A stretch of DNA of 48,682 bases from an uncultured bacterium (GCA_902790465.1 CADASF010000034.1:1-48682), one strand, 5' to 3'. Shown: positions 32,827 to 42,225, counted from the stretch's first letter. Notes: generated from the letters alone by a model not told the origin. Program-made: numbers and translations.

Positions 32827-35178
32827 ATGGATATAAGTTCTACAATAAGGTCCCAAAATTTATATAGATTATCTGGAAGTGTAAATAATATAAGTTCAAA
32901 TACAAAAGCTCTTCATGTTGATATGAAAAATATTGATACTAGAGATGGTGCTTATCTTGCCGATTCTTTTGTTCTTGACGGTAATGCTTCTCTTCTTGGG
33001 GATGTTCCAGATTTGCGTTCAATTATTAAAACAGTAAATAAAGATGGTTCTTTTTCTTTTCCTTCAGATAAAGAGAGCCTTGAAAATATGGCTTCTCTAT
33101 CTGGAAAGCCTCTTTCTGCAGATGAAATTTCAGTTGCTAAAAAACATCTCAAAGAAATTAAAGAAACAATTGTTTCAGAAAATAATACTAATCCTAATGA
33201 ACCAAAACTTCAATGGATTAACTTAGCTGAAAGCAGTATTAAGGCTTCTGCACAGGACATAAAAGCAGAATCAAGAAGTATCGCTTGGGATAAAGTAAGG
33301 GCTTCATATAAAGGTGATATTTCTCCTGTTTATGAAAAATACTTTAAAACTTCTGGTGTTTCTCCTGCTGAGATGTTGAAAATTCTTGAAATTTCTGATG
33401 ATTTATCTTCAGATAATTCAAAAATGAAACTTGAAGGTAATAATGTTGTTCCTCTTATGAGGGGAAATATTTGGCGTACTAAAATGTCATTACTTGATGA
33501 AGTTGCCAAAAATCCGATAGGTAAAGATGGCAAACCTGTTGAAGTTGATGCTGAATATTATGAGCTTTCAAGTCATGAAATGATTGATAAACTAAGAAAT
33601 GCTGCTAAAGCAGGAGCTACTGTCAAAGTAGTAATGGACCCAGGACAACTTCAATATATTTCTTCAGGAATTTATGATGCAAGTGCTGTTGCTTCAAAAA
33701 TTGGTTCTATGGAGGAATTAAAAAGAGGATTACCTGCTGAAAATATGTCTGCAACATTTTATCCTATTCAACAAAAACTTGGTGGCAGTGGCGAAATCAT
33801 GCACCGTAAGATTTTTAGAGTAGGTGAAGAAGTTGTATTTGGTGGTATGAATGCCAATAAAGGTTCAAATGAAAATGTTGATTTTGCTATGAAAATAAGT
33901 GGTTCTGCTGCAAATAAAATTGGTTCAATGTTTGCAGAAGATGCTAAGTATTCAGCAGGAAAAAGCATGGTAGAGGTTTATGGCTCTCGTTTGGAACCTC
34001 TTTTAAATAAACATAAAACAGTAATGATTTCAAGAGAGGGTATTGAATCTATTCTTTCAGCAAGTTTTGCAGAAAAAGCTGGACTTAACGGCTCAGAAAC
34101 ACATGATGAAAAGATAGATAAGCTCATTGTAGCTGCAGATAAAGCAGGTGTCGATCTTGGAAAAATTGCTTCTTTCCCAAATAAGAAGACACAATCACAT
34201 GATGCAGCTAATAAGAGAGTTGCTGAATTCCTCAAAAGTAAAAATAAGGCAAAAATCAAGCTCCATGATGATGGAAAACGATTGATGATGAATGCTATAA
34301 AGGGAGTCTTTGATTCAAATAATTCGTCTAAAAATGTCAAGAATTTGAAAAATGCAGTTCCTCCAGAAGGAAAGATTATAGGAAAGAATGCTTCATCAGA
34401 AGTTGTAGCTGTTGCTGGCACTGGTGAAGAGAGGCAAGGAGTTCTTTTAAATGCTATTAATTCAGCAGAGAAATATATAAAAGTTTCCTGTTTTGTTATG
34501 ACAAAAGATATTGCAGATGTTCTTGTTGAAAAGAAAAAAGCAATGGAAGAACAGGGAAAGCCTTTTGATATTGAAGTTGTAATGGATCCTGGAATTTATG
34601 CTTTTGGTGCTACCCCAAATGAAGAAGGGTATAAGACACTTGAAGATGCAGGAATAAAAGTAAAATGGAATCTTCTTGAGAGATCTTCAAATCAGCATGA
34701 CAGAAAAAATCACTCGAAATTGATGATAACAGATAAAATGTTGCTTACAGGCAGTACAAACTTTTCTTCAAAAGGTCTTAGAGATAATTGGGAAGACAGT
34801 GATATTGTATATTTCAATGAAAATAGTAAAGAAAGTCTTGCAAATCAAAAACTTGTAACAGATGAATTTGACAAGATGTTCTCAAGACAGGCTGTTTCTG
34901 TTGACACAATTAGGCTTGCTAATGAGGAATTTAAGGATTATGATGGAGTAGATAAGGAAGTATTGAAAGATAAGTTTAGAAATACTGCAATAAGAAAAAT
35001 GTGTGGCAAAATTGAAACTTATGAAAAAATGAGTGCTACATATATAGCAGGTCATCGTCCTGAAAATGTTCCAGATGAATTTGGAGGCTATGATCTTCTC
35101 GATACACTTGATGATGATTATATTGATAAGATGAGAGCAGACCTTCATGTTTGGAAAGATATAAAAAGTATGGCATAA
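32827..35178 (+). CDS. Phospholipase D-like protein with two HKD motifs
   Basis: 783 residues. Two PLD-type active-site motifs: IMHRKIFRVGEEVVFGGMNA (H326, K328) and KNHSKLMITDKMLLTGSTNF (H629, K631). Both are complete and spaced as in a pseudo-dimeric enzyme. Around them are AKAGATVKVVMDPGQLQY and FDIEVVMDPGIYAFG, the usual strands before each motif. About 230 N-terminal residues are Ser/Asn/Asp-rich and unassigned, and the 100 C-terminal residues are helical. No signal peptide or membrane span. PLD enzymes include phospholipases, cardiolipin synthases and nucleases; the lack of a membrane anchor does not settle which. AAGGAGG precedes the ATG. Confidence 0.85.
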   Translation: MDISSTIRSQNLYRLSGSVNNISSNTKALHVDMKNIDTRDGAYLADSFVLDGNASLLGDVPDLRSIIKTVNKDGSFSFPSDKESLENMASLSGKPLSADEISVAKKHLKEIKETIVSENNTNPNEPKLQWINLAESSIKASAQDIKAESRSIAWDKVRASYKGDISPVYEKYFKTSGVSPAEMLKILEISDDLSSDNSKMKLEGNNVVPLMRGNIWRTKMSLLDEVAKNPIGKDGKPVEVDAEYYELSSHEMIDKLRNAAKAGATVKVVMDPGQLQYISSGIYDASAVASKIGSMEELKRGLPAENMSATFYPIQQKLGGSGEIMHRKIFRVGEEVVFGGMNANKGSNENVDFAMKISGSAANKIGSMFAEDAKYSAGKSMVEVYGSRLEPLLNKHKTVMISREGIESILSASFAEKAGLNGSETHDEKIDKLIVAADKAGVDLGKIASFPNKKTQSHDAANKRVAEFLKSKNKAKIKLHDDGKRLMMNAIKGVFDSNNSSKNVKNLKNAVPPEGKIIGKNASSEVVAVAGTGEERQGVLLNAINSAEKYIKVSCFVMTKDIADVLVEKKKAMEEQGKPFDIEVVMDPGIYAFGATPNEEGYKTLEDAGIKVKWNLLERSSNQHDRKNHSKLMITDKMLLTGSTNFSSKGLRDNWEDSDIVYFNENSKESLANQKLVTDEFDKMFSRQAVSVDTIRLANEEFKDYDGVDKEVLKDKFRNTAIRKMCGKIETYEKMSATYIAGHRPENVPDEFGGYDLLDTLDDDYIDKMRADLHVWKDIKSMA

Positions 35179-35197
35179 CTAAGGAATTTAGAGGTTT

Positions 35198-36865
35198 ATG
35201 AGTATGGAGTCTAAGTCTATTACTATTGGTATTTCTAATGGCTGGAAGTTGTCTGTGCCAGAGGGGATAACTTTTGCTGAAATTGAAAAATCTTCTGGAA
35301 TGGAATTTAAATATCCACCACTTGCCGCAAGAGAAAACAACGAATTAAGAACTTTGAGTGAAGAAGCTCATGATGGTTGCAATGTCTCTTTTATAGATGG
35401 AAGATGTGAAGAAGGAAGAAGAATATATCGTTATAGTATGGTTTTTATGATGTTAAAGGCTTTCTATAAACTATTTCCAAATGCTTCTATCACTGTTGAT
35501 CATTCTGTAACAGGTGGAGTTTGGTGTACTCCAAATATAGGTGAAACATTTAGAAGTTCACATATGAATCAATTAAAAGAGGAGATGATTGCTCTTTCTG
35601 AGCAGAATATTCCTTTTAATTCATCCAAAGTAAAAGTTTCTGAAGCTATTGAGATATTTAAGAAACAGGGAAATCATTCAGATACATTGAGATTGTTCGA
35701 ATGTTTTGACAACACTGATGAAATCATTGAATTATATGATTGTGGTGGATATGTTGACTATATGTTGACAAGAAGTGTTCCACATACAGGTTATTTGAAA
35801 GTATTTGATCTCTTGTATTATCCACCAGGTTTTATACTTCGTTTTCCAAGACCTAAAAATCCACTTGTTCTTTCTGAGTTCAACATGGAAAGACAGATAT
35901 TTAAAAAATATAGTGAATTTAAGCAGTTGGGAAAAGCAATCCAAGTTTCAGATGTAGCTGATTTAAATGCAAGTGTTGTCGCCAAAGAAACTCAGGATAT
36001 TGTAAGAGTTTCGGAAGCTATTCAAGAAAAGAAACTTGCTGAAATAGCTGATATGATCTATAGGCAAAAAGACAATATCAAAGTTATTTTGATTGCAGGT
36101 CCATCTTCATCTGGTAAGACTACATTTGCAGGTAGATTGGGAATTCAACTTAGAATAAATGGAATGAAGCCTGTGGCGATTTCTGTTGATGATTATTTTG
36201 TTGACAGAGAACATACTCCAAGAGATGAAAATGGAGAATATGATTTTGAAGTTCTAGAAGCACTTGATTTGAACTTGTTTAATGAGCATCTTGAAAAATT
36301 ATTGGCTGGTGAAGAAATCGAATTGCCAAGATTTGATTTTGCTCAAGGTAAGAGATTTCCAAGTGGTAAAAAATTGAAATTACAACCAAATCAGCCAGTC
36401 GTTATAGAAGGACTTCATGGATTGAATGACAGACTAACAGAATCTGTTGCAAGAGAAAATAAATTCAAAATTTATATAAGTCCTCTTACTTCTCTAAATC
36501 TCGATAATCATAACAGAATCCATACGACAGATACTCGAATAATTCGTCGTATTGTAAGAGATAAATTGTACAGAGGAAGAGATGCACTTGGTACATTGAA
36601 AAAATGGGATTCAGTGAGAAGAGGGGAGAGATTGTATATCTTCCCATTCCAAGAAGAGGCTGATGTAATGTTCAATTCATTCTTGGTATATGAAATTTCT
36701 GTTTTGAGGAATTTTGTTGAAGAACCACTCAAAAATATTTCAAATGAACATCCTGAATATTCAGAGGCTCAGAGACTTTTGAAATTGTTGCAGTTCTTCA
36801 GACCTATTGGAACAGAAGATATTCCACAAAATTCTATTATAAGAGAATTTATCGGAAAAGCATAA
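35198..36865 (+). CDS. Nucleoside (uridine) kinase with N-terminal TGS-like region
   Basis: 555 residues. The N-terminal 60 or so look like a TGS domain (ITIGISNGWKLSVPEGITFA), followed by a ThrRS-editing-like segment (YSMVFMMLKAFYKLFPNASI, TVDHSVTGGVWCT). The C-terminal half is a uridine kinase/PRK domain: VILIAGPSSSGKTTFAGRLG (P-loop G301-T308), AISVDDYFVDREHTPRDENG, ELPRFDFAQGKRF and VVIEGLHGLNDRLTE. Long kinases of this plan occur in clostridia and spirochaetes; the true substrate is not settled. AGAGG stands before ATG 35198. It is the last gene of this plus-strand group. Confidence 0.88.
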   Translation: MSMESKSITIGISNGWKLSVPEGITFAEIEKSSGMEFKYPPLAARENNELRTLSEEAHDGCNVSFIDGRCEEGRRIYRYSMVFMMLKAFYKLFPNASITVDHSVTGGVWCTPNIGETFRSSHMNQLKEEMIALSEQNIPFNSSKVKVSEAIEIFKKQGNHSDTLRLFECFDNTDEIIELYDCGGYVDYMLTRSVPHTGYLKVFDLLYYPPGFILRFPRPKNPLVLSEFNMERQIFKKYSEFKQLGKAIQVSDVADLNASVVAKETQDIVRVSEAIQEKKLAEIADMIYRQKDNIKVILIAGPSSSGKTTFAGRLGIQLRINGMKPVAISVDDYFVDREHTPRDENGEYDFEVLEALDLNLFNEHLEKLLAGEEIELPRFDFAQGKRFPSGKKLKLQPNQPVVIEGLHGLNDRLTESVARENKFKIYISPLTSLNLDNHNRIHTTDTRIIRRIVRDKLYRGRDALGTLKKWDSVRRGERLYIFPFQEEADVMFNSFLVYEISVLRNFVEEPLKNISNEHPEYSEAQRLLKLLQFFRPIGTEDIPQNSIIREFIGKA

Positions 36866-36874
36866 AATAGTAAA

Positions 36875-36956
36875 AAAAAGGTACTGTGAAAAAAGTAAAT
36901 AGAATAGATGTCATTAATTATATAAAAATACTTTTTTCATAGCCCTTTTTTTTTGT
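36875..36956 (+). terminator. Long hairpin terminator after the nucleoside kinase
   Basis: CTGTGAAAAAAGTA pairs with TACTTTTTTCATAG around an AT-rich loop of about 40 bases, then a run of T. It also separates the converging gene at 36967. Confidence 0.7.
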
Positions 36957-36966
36957 TTTATTATTT

Positions 36967-37584
36967 TTAAAATTCTTTTGCAAATTTTTCGTTTAGTTCT
37001 TGTATTTCTTTGATTTCATCCCTTTTTTGTAATTTTTCTGGTGTTGTATCTTCCGCTTTTATTCTAAATAATACAAGAGTATTGATAATTAAGATATTAT
37101 TTTTTTGTATAATATATGTAACCATATATAAATCATGTTTTTGTGCAGAAGGATTAATTAATTTGCAGATTTTGGCACCATCAAGTTTTTGACTTATACT
37201 TTCTTGACAAATACTATTTCTAATCACATCATCTTCAATGAAATTAATAAGAAAATTATGTTTAATATTATCTTTGTATCTATTATAACTTTTTATTGCA
37301 TTTTCTTCATTGTCAAATTCAAAGAAATTGAAATCAATTACAAAATCTGATTTTCCATTTTTTTCACCAACATTTTCTTTCAATGCTTCCACATAAGAAA
37401 TCATACCATTATTTTTTAATTCTATTTTTTCATCTTCAGAGATTTCTTTTTCATTTAGTTTAAAATTATGTTTTTCTAAAATTTCTGTGAATTTTTTAGC
37501 AGTTAGATCTTTAGCATAAGAATTATGTGCAAATATAAATATTGATAATAAACTTATTGCAAATAGTATAAATATTCTTTTCAT
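36967..37584 (-). CDS. Secreted protein of unknown function
   Basis: 205 residues. A clear signal peptide (IFILFAISLLSIFIFAHNSY, cut near AYA-KD) is followed by a mixed domain with FVIDFNFFEFDNEENAIKSY, SISQKLDGAKICKLINPSAQ and a strand YMVTYIIQKNNILIINTLVL. It has two cysteines (around residues 130 and 141) that could pair. I recognise no family. Repeat R1 lies just upstream of its start; the spacer 37585-37679 shows only AT-rich sequence that may hold its promoter. Confidence 0.65.
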   Translation of the reverse strand: MKRIFILFAISLLSIFIFAHNSYAKDLTAKKFTEILEKHNFKLNEKEISEDEKIELKNNGMISYVEALKENVGEKNGKSDFVIDFNFFEFDNEENAIKSYNRYKDNIKHNFLINFIEDDVIRNSICQESISQKLDGAKICKLINPSAQKHDLYMVTYIIQKNNILIINTLVLFRIKAEDTTPEKLQKRDEIKEIQELNEKFAKEF

Positions 37585-37679
37585 TTTGTTATTATTTCTT
37601 GTGAATAATTCTATTTATTTTTTATAATTATACAGTTTTGTTATTATAATTTCAAGTGTAAAGCATATTTTCTCTATTA

Positions 37680-37902
37680 TACCTACAAATCGAGTTTTTT
37701 TCTCCTAAATGGAATTTAGGAGCGAGTTCTTACTTTGGCGAACCTTTAGAAAGTAAAAATAAAAAATTGTAAAAAAACTATGAAGTAGATAAAATAAATG
37801 AATAAGAAACTATAAATATACTTTAACAATAGGGGAAAGAGGGAGAAAATAAAAAATTCCTCATCTTTGATTTTTCAAAAGATGAGGAATTAGGGAAAAT
37901 TT
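37680..37902. repeat. Intergenic repeat R1 with terminator hairpin
   Basis: About 220 bp from ACCTACAAATCGAG to GGGAAAATTTTT. It shares long stretches with R2 (41485-41680) and R3 (44112-44252), above all TAGGGGAAAGAGGGAGAAAA and the hairpin ATTCCTCATCTTT...AAAGATGAGGAAT (37856-37890). It lies 8 bp beyond the stop of the minus-strand gene at 37911. The hairpin can terminate that gene, but the conserved part goes on well past it. An extra hairpin CTCCTAAATGGAATTTAGGAG is at 37702-37722. Confidence 0.85.
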
Positions 37903-37910
37903 TTAATATT

Positions 37911-39998
37911 TTATTTTACACCAAATTCTGTTTCCATTATTTTTTCAAACATTTCATAAGCATGTTGTCCACCATTTGAGATCATCATTTTACTAACTTT
38001 TCCATCTTTTACTTTAAAATGAATTGAAACTTCTTGTGGAAATCTTTCTTTTGGGATAGTATAATTATAATAATAAATTCCTTGATACCTATTAAGATTT
38101 TCTCCATATTTTTCGCATAATTTATTTTCAGAGTCTCCAACTTGGATTCCATTATTAGTTTTTAAACCATTTCTCCCTGATGATATTATATAGTGTCCAT
38201 CTATTGATTTGATAGAGTTTTTAAAATATTTTACGGTCATATTTACGGTATTAGTATTCATTCCATAAGGGATTACATATTGCTGAGTTACAACTTCTGT
38301 TGGATCACCAAGTAAATAATCATTTCCATAAATTTGCTCTAATGTATATGAAATTTCTGGCATTTTATTCGAATCCAATGCACCCCAAGGCTGACCACTT
38401 GCTGATCCGTCATAATATACATAAGGAACATTTGCAAAAGCCTCTTCGCCTATTGCCTGTACTTCATCTGGAATAATAACTTTATTAAGAGAAACACAAT
38501 TTGAAAATGCCCATTTATTAATAATCATACAAGAACTTGGAATATTTAAACTTTCCAATGCTCTACAACCTGCGAATGCACTTGTTCCTATGTATGTAAG
38601 ATTTTCAGGAAGAGATATTTTTTTCAATGATTTACATTTATAAAAAGCCATGTCACCGATTTTATTAACACTATTGGGAATTTCAATTTCACTTAAAGAA
38701 ATGCAATTATAAAATAAACTGTCTCTGATTTCTGTTATTCCGTTTGGAAGATTTATTGTTTTTAGAGCTTTGCAATTTGCAAAAATATTGTTGTTTATTT
38801 TATTTATACTATTTGGAAGATTTACTGTTGTTAGAGCTGTGCAGTTTTCAAAAGCAGAAACGCCTAAAATCTGCACTCCTTCTTCAATAGTTACTTTTTG
38901 TAATGCTCCGTAATTATAAAAAAGTTTTTCTCCAACTTTTGTTATTTTATAATGATTTCCTTTAAATTCATAAGTAGCAGGTATTTTTACAGATGTAAAA
39001 TTCTTTTTATCTGCAGGATTGTAACCTAACTGATACAAAACTTGTTTATCAAGAACAACTTCTGTATATTTTATGTTTTGTGTTTGAGTTTGTATAGGTT
39101 GTGGTACTACTTTAGGAGTTTCTGTATTTGTATAATTTGAAGTTGTTGTAACAGTGCTTGTTTGATGAGTTTTTGGAAATTTAGAATTAAATGTTGATAT
39201 AACAAGGAAACAAAAAGCATTTAAAATTACAAGTAAAATTATACAAATTATAAATATTACTATATTTTGTTGTTTATTTTCTTCTGATTTAGTTCTATCA
39301 TTATAATTTGTTGCTGATAAATTTAATAATAATAAATTTTTTATTGCTTTTTCATTTATTGTAGAAGGAGTCCCACAATTGTTACATACAATTTTTCTTA
39401 TTTTTCTATTATAAATTTTAGAATCCGAAAAAAAATTTTCTTCTAAAGACTCTGTCAGATTCTTAGGCAATACATAATAATAAATATAATTTGCTATATT
39501 ATAGAATAAAATTGGTAAAAGTATTATAGATGTAAAAACTAAATATGTTGTATTAGCCCAAGTGTAAGCATCTGGTTCTGAGAAAATAAAACTCCAATTA
39601 ATGCCTAAAGATATAAGTATAAAAAAAATGATAAATACTAATTTAGGAGAGAATAAAATAGAAGATGTATTTTCTGAAGATGTAGTACTCTCTTGGAGTT
39701 GAGAATCTAAATAGGTGATATTTGTAGATTTACATTTAGGGCAACAAGGATCAGATATATCATCTTCTATTTCTTCTTTTTTAGATATTCCTTTCCTTGC
39801 TAAGCGTAATTCTATATTTTCATCTTCTATTTGTTTTATAGTATCATTTTCTTCTTTAATCTCATTATTTTCAGATTCTTTTGTAAGATTTATTTTTGGA
39901 TTTTTTTCTGTTATATTTTCTACTTTGTTTCCATCTATTGGATTTATTGTTGATTTTCTTTTTCTAATTATTTTGAATTTTTTATTTTCTGTATTCAT
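37911..39998 (-). CDS. Zinc-ribbon membrane protein with BspA-like leucine-rich repeats
   Basis: 695 residues. A charged N-terminus leads to a zinc ribbon (CCPKCKSTNITYL paired with IVCNNCGTPSTINEK later), two spans (LVFIIFFILISLGINWSFIF and YLVFTSIILLPILFYNIANY), and a third (IVIFIICIILLVILNAFCFL). The outer part has LRR_5/BspA repeats: AFENCTALTTVNLPNSINKI, IFANCKALKTINLPNGITEI, LFYNCISLSEIEIPNSVNKI and four or so more, to FANVPYVYYDGSA. A C-terminal domain (about 150 residues) is unassigned. BspA repeats bind proteins or surfaces in other bacteria. The join of a cytosolic zinc ribbon to an outer LRR is unusual. Repeat R1 follows the stop. Confidence 0.75.
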   Translation of the reverse strand: MNTENKKFKIIRKRKSTINPIDGNKVENITEKNPKINLTKESENNEIKEENDTIKQIEDENIELRLARKGISKKEEIEDDISDPCCPKCKSTNITYLDSQLQESTTSSENTSSILFSPKLVFIIFFILISLGINWSFIFSEPDAYTWANTTYLVFTSIILLPILFYNIANYIYYYVLPKNLTESLEENFFSDSKIYNRKIRKIVCNNCGTPSTINEKAIKNLLLLNLSATNYNDRTKSEENKQQNIVIFIICIILLVILNAFCFLVISTFNSKFPKTHQTSTVTTTSNYTNTETPKVVPQPIQTQTQNIKYTEVVLDKQVLYQLGYNPADKKNFTSVKIPATYEFKGNHYKITKVGEKLFYNYGALQKVTIEEGVQILGVSAFENCTALTTVNLPNSINKINNNIFANCKALKTINLPNGITEIRDSLFYNCISLSEIEIPNSVNKIGDMAFYKCKSLKKISLPENLTYIGTSAFAGCRALESLNIPSSCMIINKWAFSNCVSLNKVIIPDEVQAIGEEAFANVPYVYYDGSASGQPWGALDSNKMPEISYTLEQIYGNDYLLGDPTEVVTQQYVIPYGMNTNTVNMTVKYFKNSIKSIDGHYIISSGRNGLKTNNGIQVGDSENKLCEKYGENLNRYQGIYYYNYTIPKERFPQEVSIHFKVKDGKVSKMMISNGGQHAYEMFEKIMETEFGVK

Positions 39999-40060
39999 AA
40001 ATGAAATTCTCTCTTTATTTGTTATTTGATTGTGTAAAATTTTTTCTGTATTTTTCTAAA

Positions 40061-40133
40061 TAGTTTTCTGTGTAATACAATGAATTGAATAGAGCGAAGC
40101 GGAATTGAAGTGAATGTATTACACAGAAAACTA
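40061..40133. repeat. 19-bp perfect inverted repeat with 35-bp loop
   Basis: TAGTTTTCTGTGTAATACA (40061-40079) is exactly inverted at 40115-40133. The loop has GAGCGAAGCGGAATTGAAG, with its own GAGCGAAGCG and the AATTGAA repeated on both sides. It lies between two minus-strand genes. A terminator is possible, but no T-run follows on the minus strand, and the length suggests a small palindromic element. Confidence 0.75.
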
Positions 40134-40145
40134 GCACAGACTCTT

Positions 40146-41186
40146 TTATTTTCTATTTTTGCTTTTTAATATTTCTTTTTCATTTGTTTCTAAAGATGGA
40201 GATTGTTGTTCTAATTCTTTTAATGCTTCTTTTGCATCTTCGTTACCTTGATCAGCTGATTTTTTGTACCAATATTTAGCTTGTTCTATATTTTCTTCTG
40301 TACCTTCTCCATTTTCGTACATAGCCCCAAGATTATATTGTGCTTGGCTATCTCCTTGTTCAGCTAATTTTTTTAATAATTCAAAAGCCTTTTTATATTT
40401 TTTTTGATTGTAAAATGAATTTGCCATTTCAAACATATCAAATTCATTAGAATTGTTCTTTTCTTCTGTTTTTTCTGTTTCTTCATTTTCATCCTTTTTT
40501 ATTTCATTAGATAAATTGTTTTCAGATGATTCTATATTTTCTGTTTTTGGGATAAGATTATTATCTTTTTCAAAATTGTAACCACAAACATTACAGACAA
40601 ATATTTTTTCTGATTTTGTTTCAATTATTTTGTAAAGCAAACATATTAGTGAACAACATATAATTAATAAAAATATACCAAAATTTATTAATTTTGAGTA
40701 ATCAATAGTTTCAGATTTTGTCATTGTCATTATGATTGGATATAAGGGAGTATTAGAAGAAAAACCAATTATTAAAGATATAATTCCAAATAATATGCCA
40801 CCAAGATTGATGTAATAAAGTAGCATAATAATAACATTATAATAATTACTTTGATTTGTACTTAGATTTTGAAAACCCATAAATATTTCATATAGTTTAA
40901 TTATTGGAAATGATATAATTATAATAATTATGCAAAAGCCTAATAAAGTAACAAATATTGAACAAATTATGTCCATACCTGAAATATTTGAGTTTGAGAA
41001 GAAAAAATCTCCTGAAATAAGATTTTGTATAACACCAATTAAAACAAGAGTAAGAAAAAAAAGAAAAATTGCTAATCCGAATCTTATAAAAATTCCTTGT
41101 AGCCATAATAAAAATTTTAAACCAAAATCATTATTTTGTAATTTTGTTACACTTGATGATTTACATTTAGGACATTGTAATTTCAT
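40146..41186 (-). CDS. Zinc-ribbon membrane protein with Sel1 repeats
   Basis: About 346 residues from ATG 41186 (AGAGGC upstream; a TTG at 41204 is less likely). The N-terminus MKLQCPKCKSSSVTKLQNND is half of a zinc ribbon; the other half is IFVCNVCGYNFEKD after four membrane spans. A Glu/Lys/Asn-rich linker leads to Sel1-type repeats: SFYNQKKYKKAFELLKKLAE, QGDSQAQYNLGAMYENGEGT and EENIEQAKYWYKKSADQGNE. The plan is the same as in the LRR protein upstream and the gene at 44256: split zinc ribbon, spans, then a protein-binding repeat. Function unknown. Confidence 0.7.
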   Translation of the reverse strand: MKLQCPKCKSSSVTKLQNNDFGLKFLLWLQGIFIRFGLAIFLFFLTLVLIGVIQNLISGDFFFSNSNISGMDIICSIFVTLLGFCIIIIIISFPIIKLYEIFMGFQNLSTNQSNYYNVIIMLLYYINLGGILFGIISLIIGFSSNTPLYPIIMTMTKSETIDYSKLINFGIFLLIICCSLICLLYKIIETKSEKIFVCNVCGYNFEKDNNLIPKTENIESSENNLSNEIKKDENEETEKTEEKNNSNEFDMFEMANSFYNQKKYKKAFELLKKLAEQGDSQAQYNLGAMYENGEGTEENIEQAKYWYKKSADQGNEDAKEALKELEQQSPSLETNEKEILKSKNRK

Positions 41187-41270
41187 ATTTATTTTGCCTC
41201 TCAAAATTTATTTTTGATTTTATTATTAGGGCGTTTTGGTAAAGTCCCTAATTTTCAAGTTACAGCAATT

Positions 41271-41372
41271 TTAAATTAAATACTTTTCATAAGTAAAAGC
41301 CAAAGAAGAACAGTTAAGTATTATAAAACTTAAACAAAAAAAATAAAAAACAAACGATAAATATTTTTTCAT
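41271..41372 (-). pseudogene. Truncated copy of the small secreted protein gene (41718-42155)
   Basis: From ATG 41372 the frame gives MKKYLSFVFYFFCLSFIILN, then CSSLAFTYEKYLI and a stop. This is the signal peptide of the gene at 41718-42155 with few changes. The upstream GGAGG, promoter region and ATGACA-N5-TGTCAT palindrome (41426-41442) are also kept. Only 33 codons remain, so the mature protein is gone. The rest of 41205-41270 holds nothing I can name. Confidence 0.8.
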
Positions 41373-41425
41373 TTTTTACCTCCATTTTTGTAAAAAAATA
41401 TATATTTATATTATACACATATACT

Positions 41426-41442
41426 ATGACAGAATGTGTCAT
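41426..41442. promoter_or_regulatory. ATGACA-N5-TGTCAT palindrome, copy at the truncated gene
   Basis: A 6-bp inverted repeat with a 5-base spacer, upstream of a TATAAT-like box (minus strand, 41409-41414). The arms are the same as at 42209-42225 while the spacer bases differ, which fits an operator. Confidence 0.5.
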
Positions 41443-41484
41443 TTTTAAAATTTGATAATTTTTTTTAAAAAAATTTAACTTTGC

Positions 41485-41680
41485 TACCTACAAATCGAGG
41501 TTTTTTCTCCTAAGACCAACCGCTAAGAAGTAAAAATAAAAAATTGTAAAAAAAATATAAAGCCGATAAAATAAATGAATAAGACACTATAAATATATTT
41601 TAACAATAGGGGAAAGAGAGAGAAAATAAAAAAATTCCTCACCTTTGTTTTTTCAAAAGATGAGGAATGAGTGGAAAATG
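41485..41680. repeat. Intergenic repeat R2 with terminator hairpin
   Basis: About 195 bp from CTACCTACAAATCGAGG to GAGTGGAAAATG. It matches R1 closely (AAAAATTGTAAAAAAA, ATAAAATAAATGAATAAG, CACTATAAATATA, TTTTAACAATAGGGGAAAGA) but lacks the CTTTGGCGAAC section. The hairpin at 41634-41668 has one mismatch (CACC against GATG). It follows the stop of the gene at 41718 by 37 bp. Confidence 0.85.
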
Positions 41681-41717
41681 AATTATAGTAAATTTTATTT
41701 AAATCCTAATTGTTTCA

Positions 41718-42155
41718 TTAATAATCCGTTTTATAAAATTTTTTCCCTTTTAAAATTTGAAAAATTAAATTACCTGTAGGGAGTATAACTCCAGTTTCTG
41801 CCCAACTACCAGTTGTAGGAACATATTCATAAACACCGTATTTATTTTGTACATACATTTTATTTGCGAGTAAATCATATTTATAGTATTTATCATAACT
41901 ATCTGTAATCTTTTTGGTTCTTTCTTCTGCTACACAAATTTTTGCCCATGCTTTTAATTCATATTTATTAGATTGGGATGAAATTTTTATAGAATCTTTT
42001 ACTAAATAAAATCCATATCCCATATGCCCATCAACTAATATGAAATTTTTATTTCCATTTAAATATTTTTCATAAGCAAAAGCTGAAGAAGAAAAGTTAA
42101 GTATTATAATACTTAAACAAAAAAAATAAAAAACAAAAGATAAATATTTTTTCAT
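41718..42155 (-). CDS. Small secreted protein of unknown function
   Basis: 145 residues. Signal peptide YLSFVFYFFCLSIIILNFSS with a cut near AFA-YE. The mature part is about 115 residues, beta-rich and Tyr/Lys-rich: NFILVDGHMGYGFYLVKDSI, KYELKAWAKICVAEERTKKI and KYYKYDLLANKMYVQNKYGV. The pattern of surface-type substitution and a WAETGVILPTGNLIFQIL end recalls small bacterial envelope proteins of unknown role. GGAGG stands 6 bp before the ATG. A truncated copy with the same promoter lies 350 bp away at 41271-41372, which means the locus has been duplicated. Confidence 0.65.
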   Translation of the reverse strand: MKKYLSFVFYFFCLSIIILNFSSSAFAYEKYLNGNKNFILVDGHMGYGFYLVKDSIKISSQSNKYELKAWAKICVAEERTKKITDSYDKYYKYDLLANKMYVQNKYGVYEYVPTTGSWAETGVILPTGNLIFQILKGKKFYKTDY

Positions 42156-42208
42156 TTTTTACCTCCATTTTTATAAAAAAATATATATTTATATTATACA
42201 CATATACT

Positions 42209-42225
42209 ATGACAGAAATTGTCAT
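42209..42225. promoter_or_regulatory. ATGACA-N5-TGTCAT palindrome upstream of the small secreted gene
   Basis: Inverted repeat next to a TATAAT box (minus strand, about 42192-42197), 55 bp before the ATG. It is kept in the duplicate at 41426-41442 with a different spacer, so it is a candidate binding site for a dimeric regulator. Confidence 0.5.
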
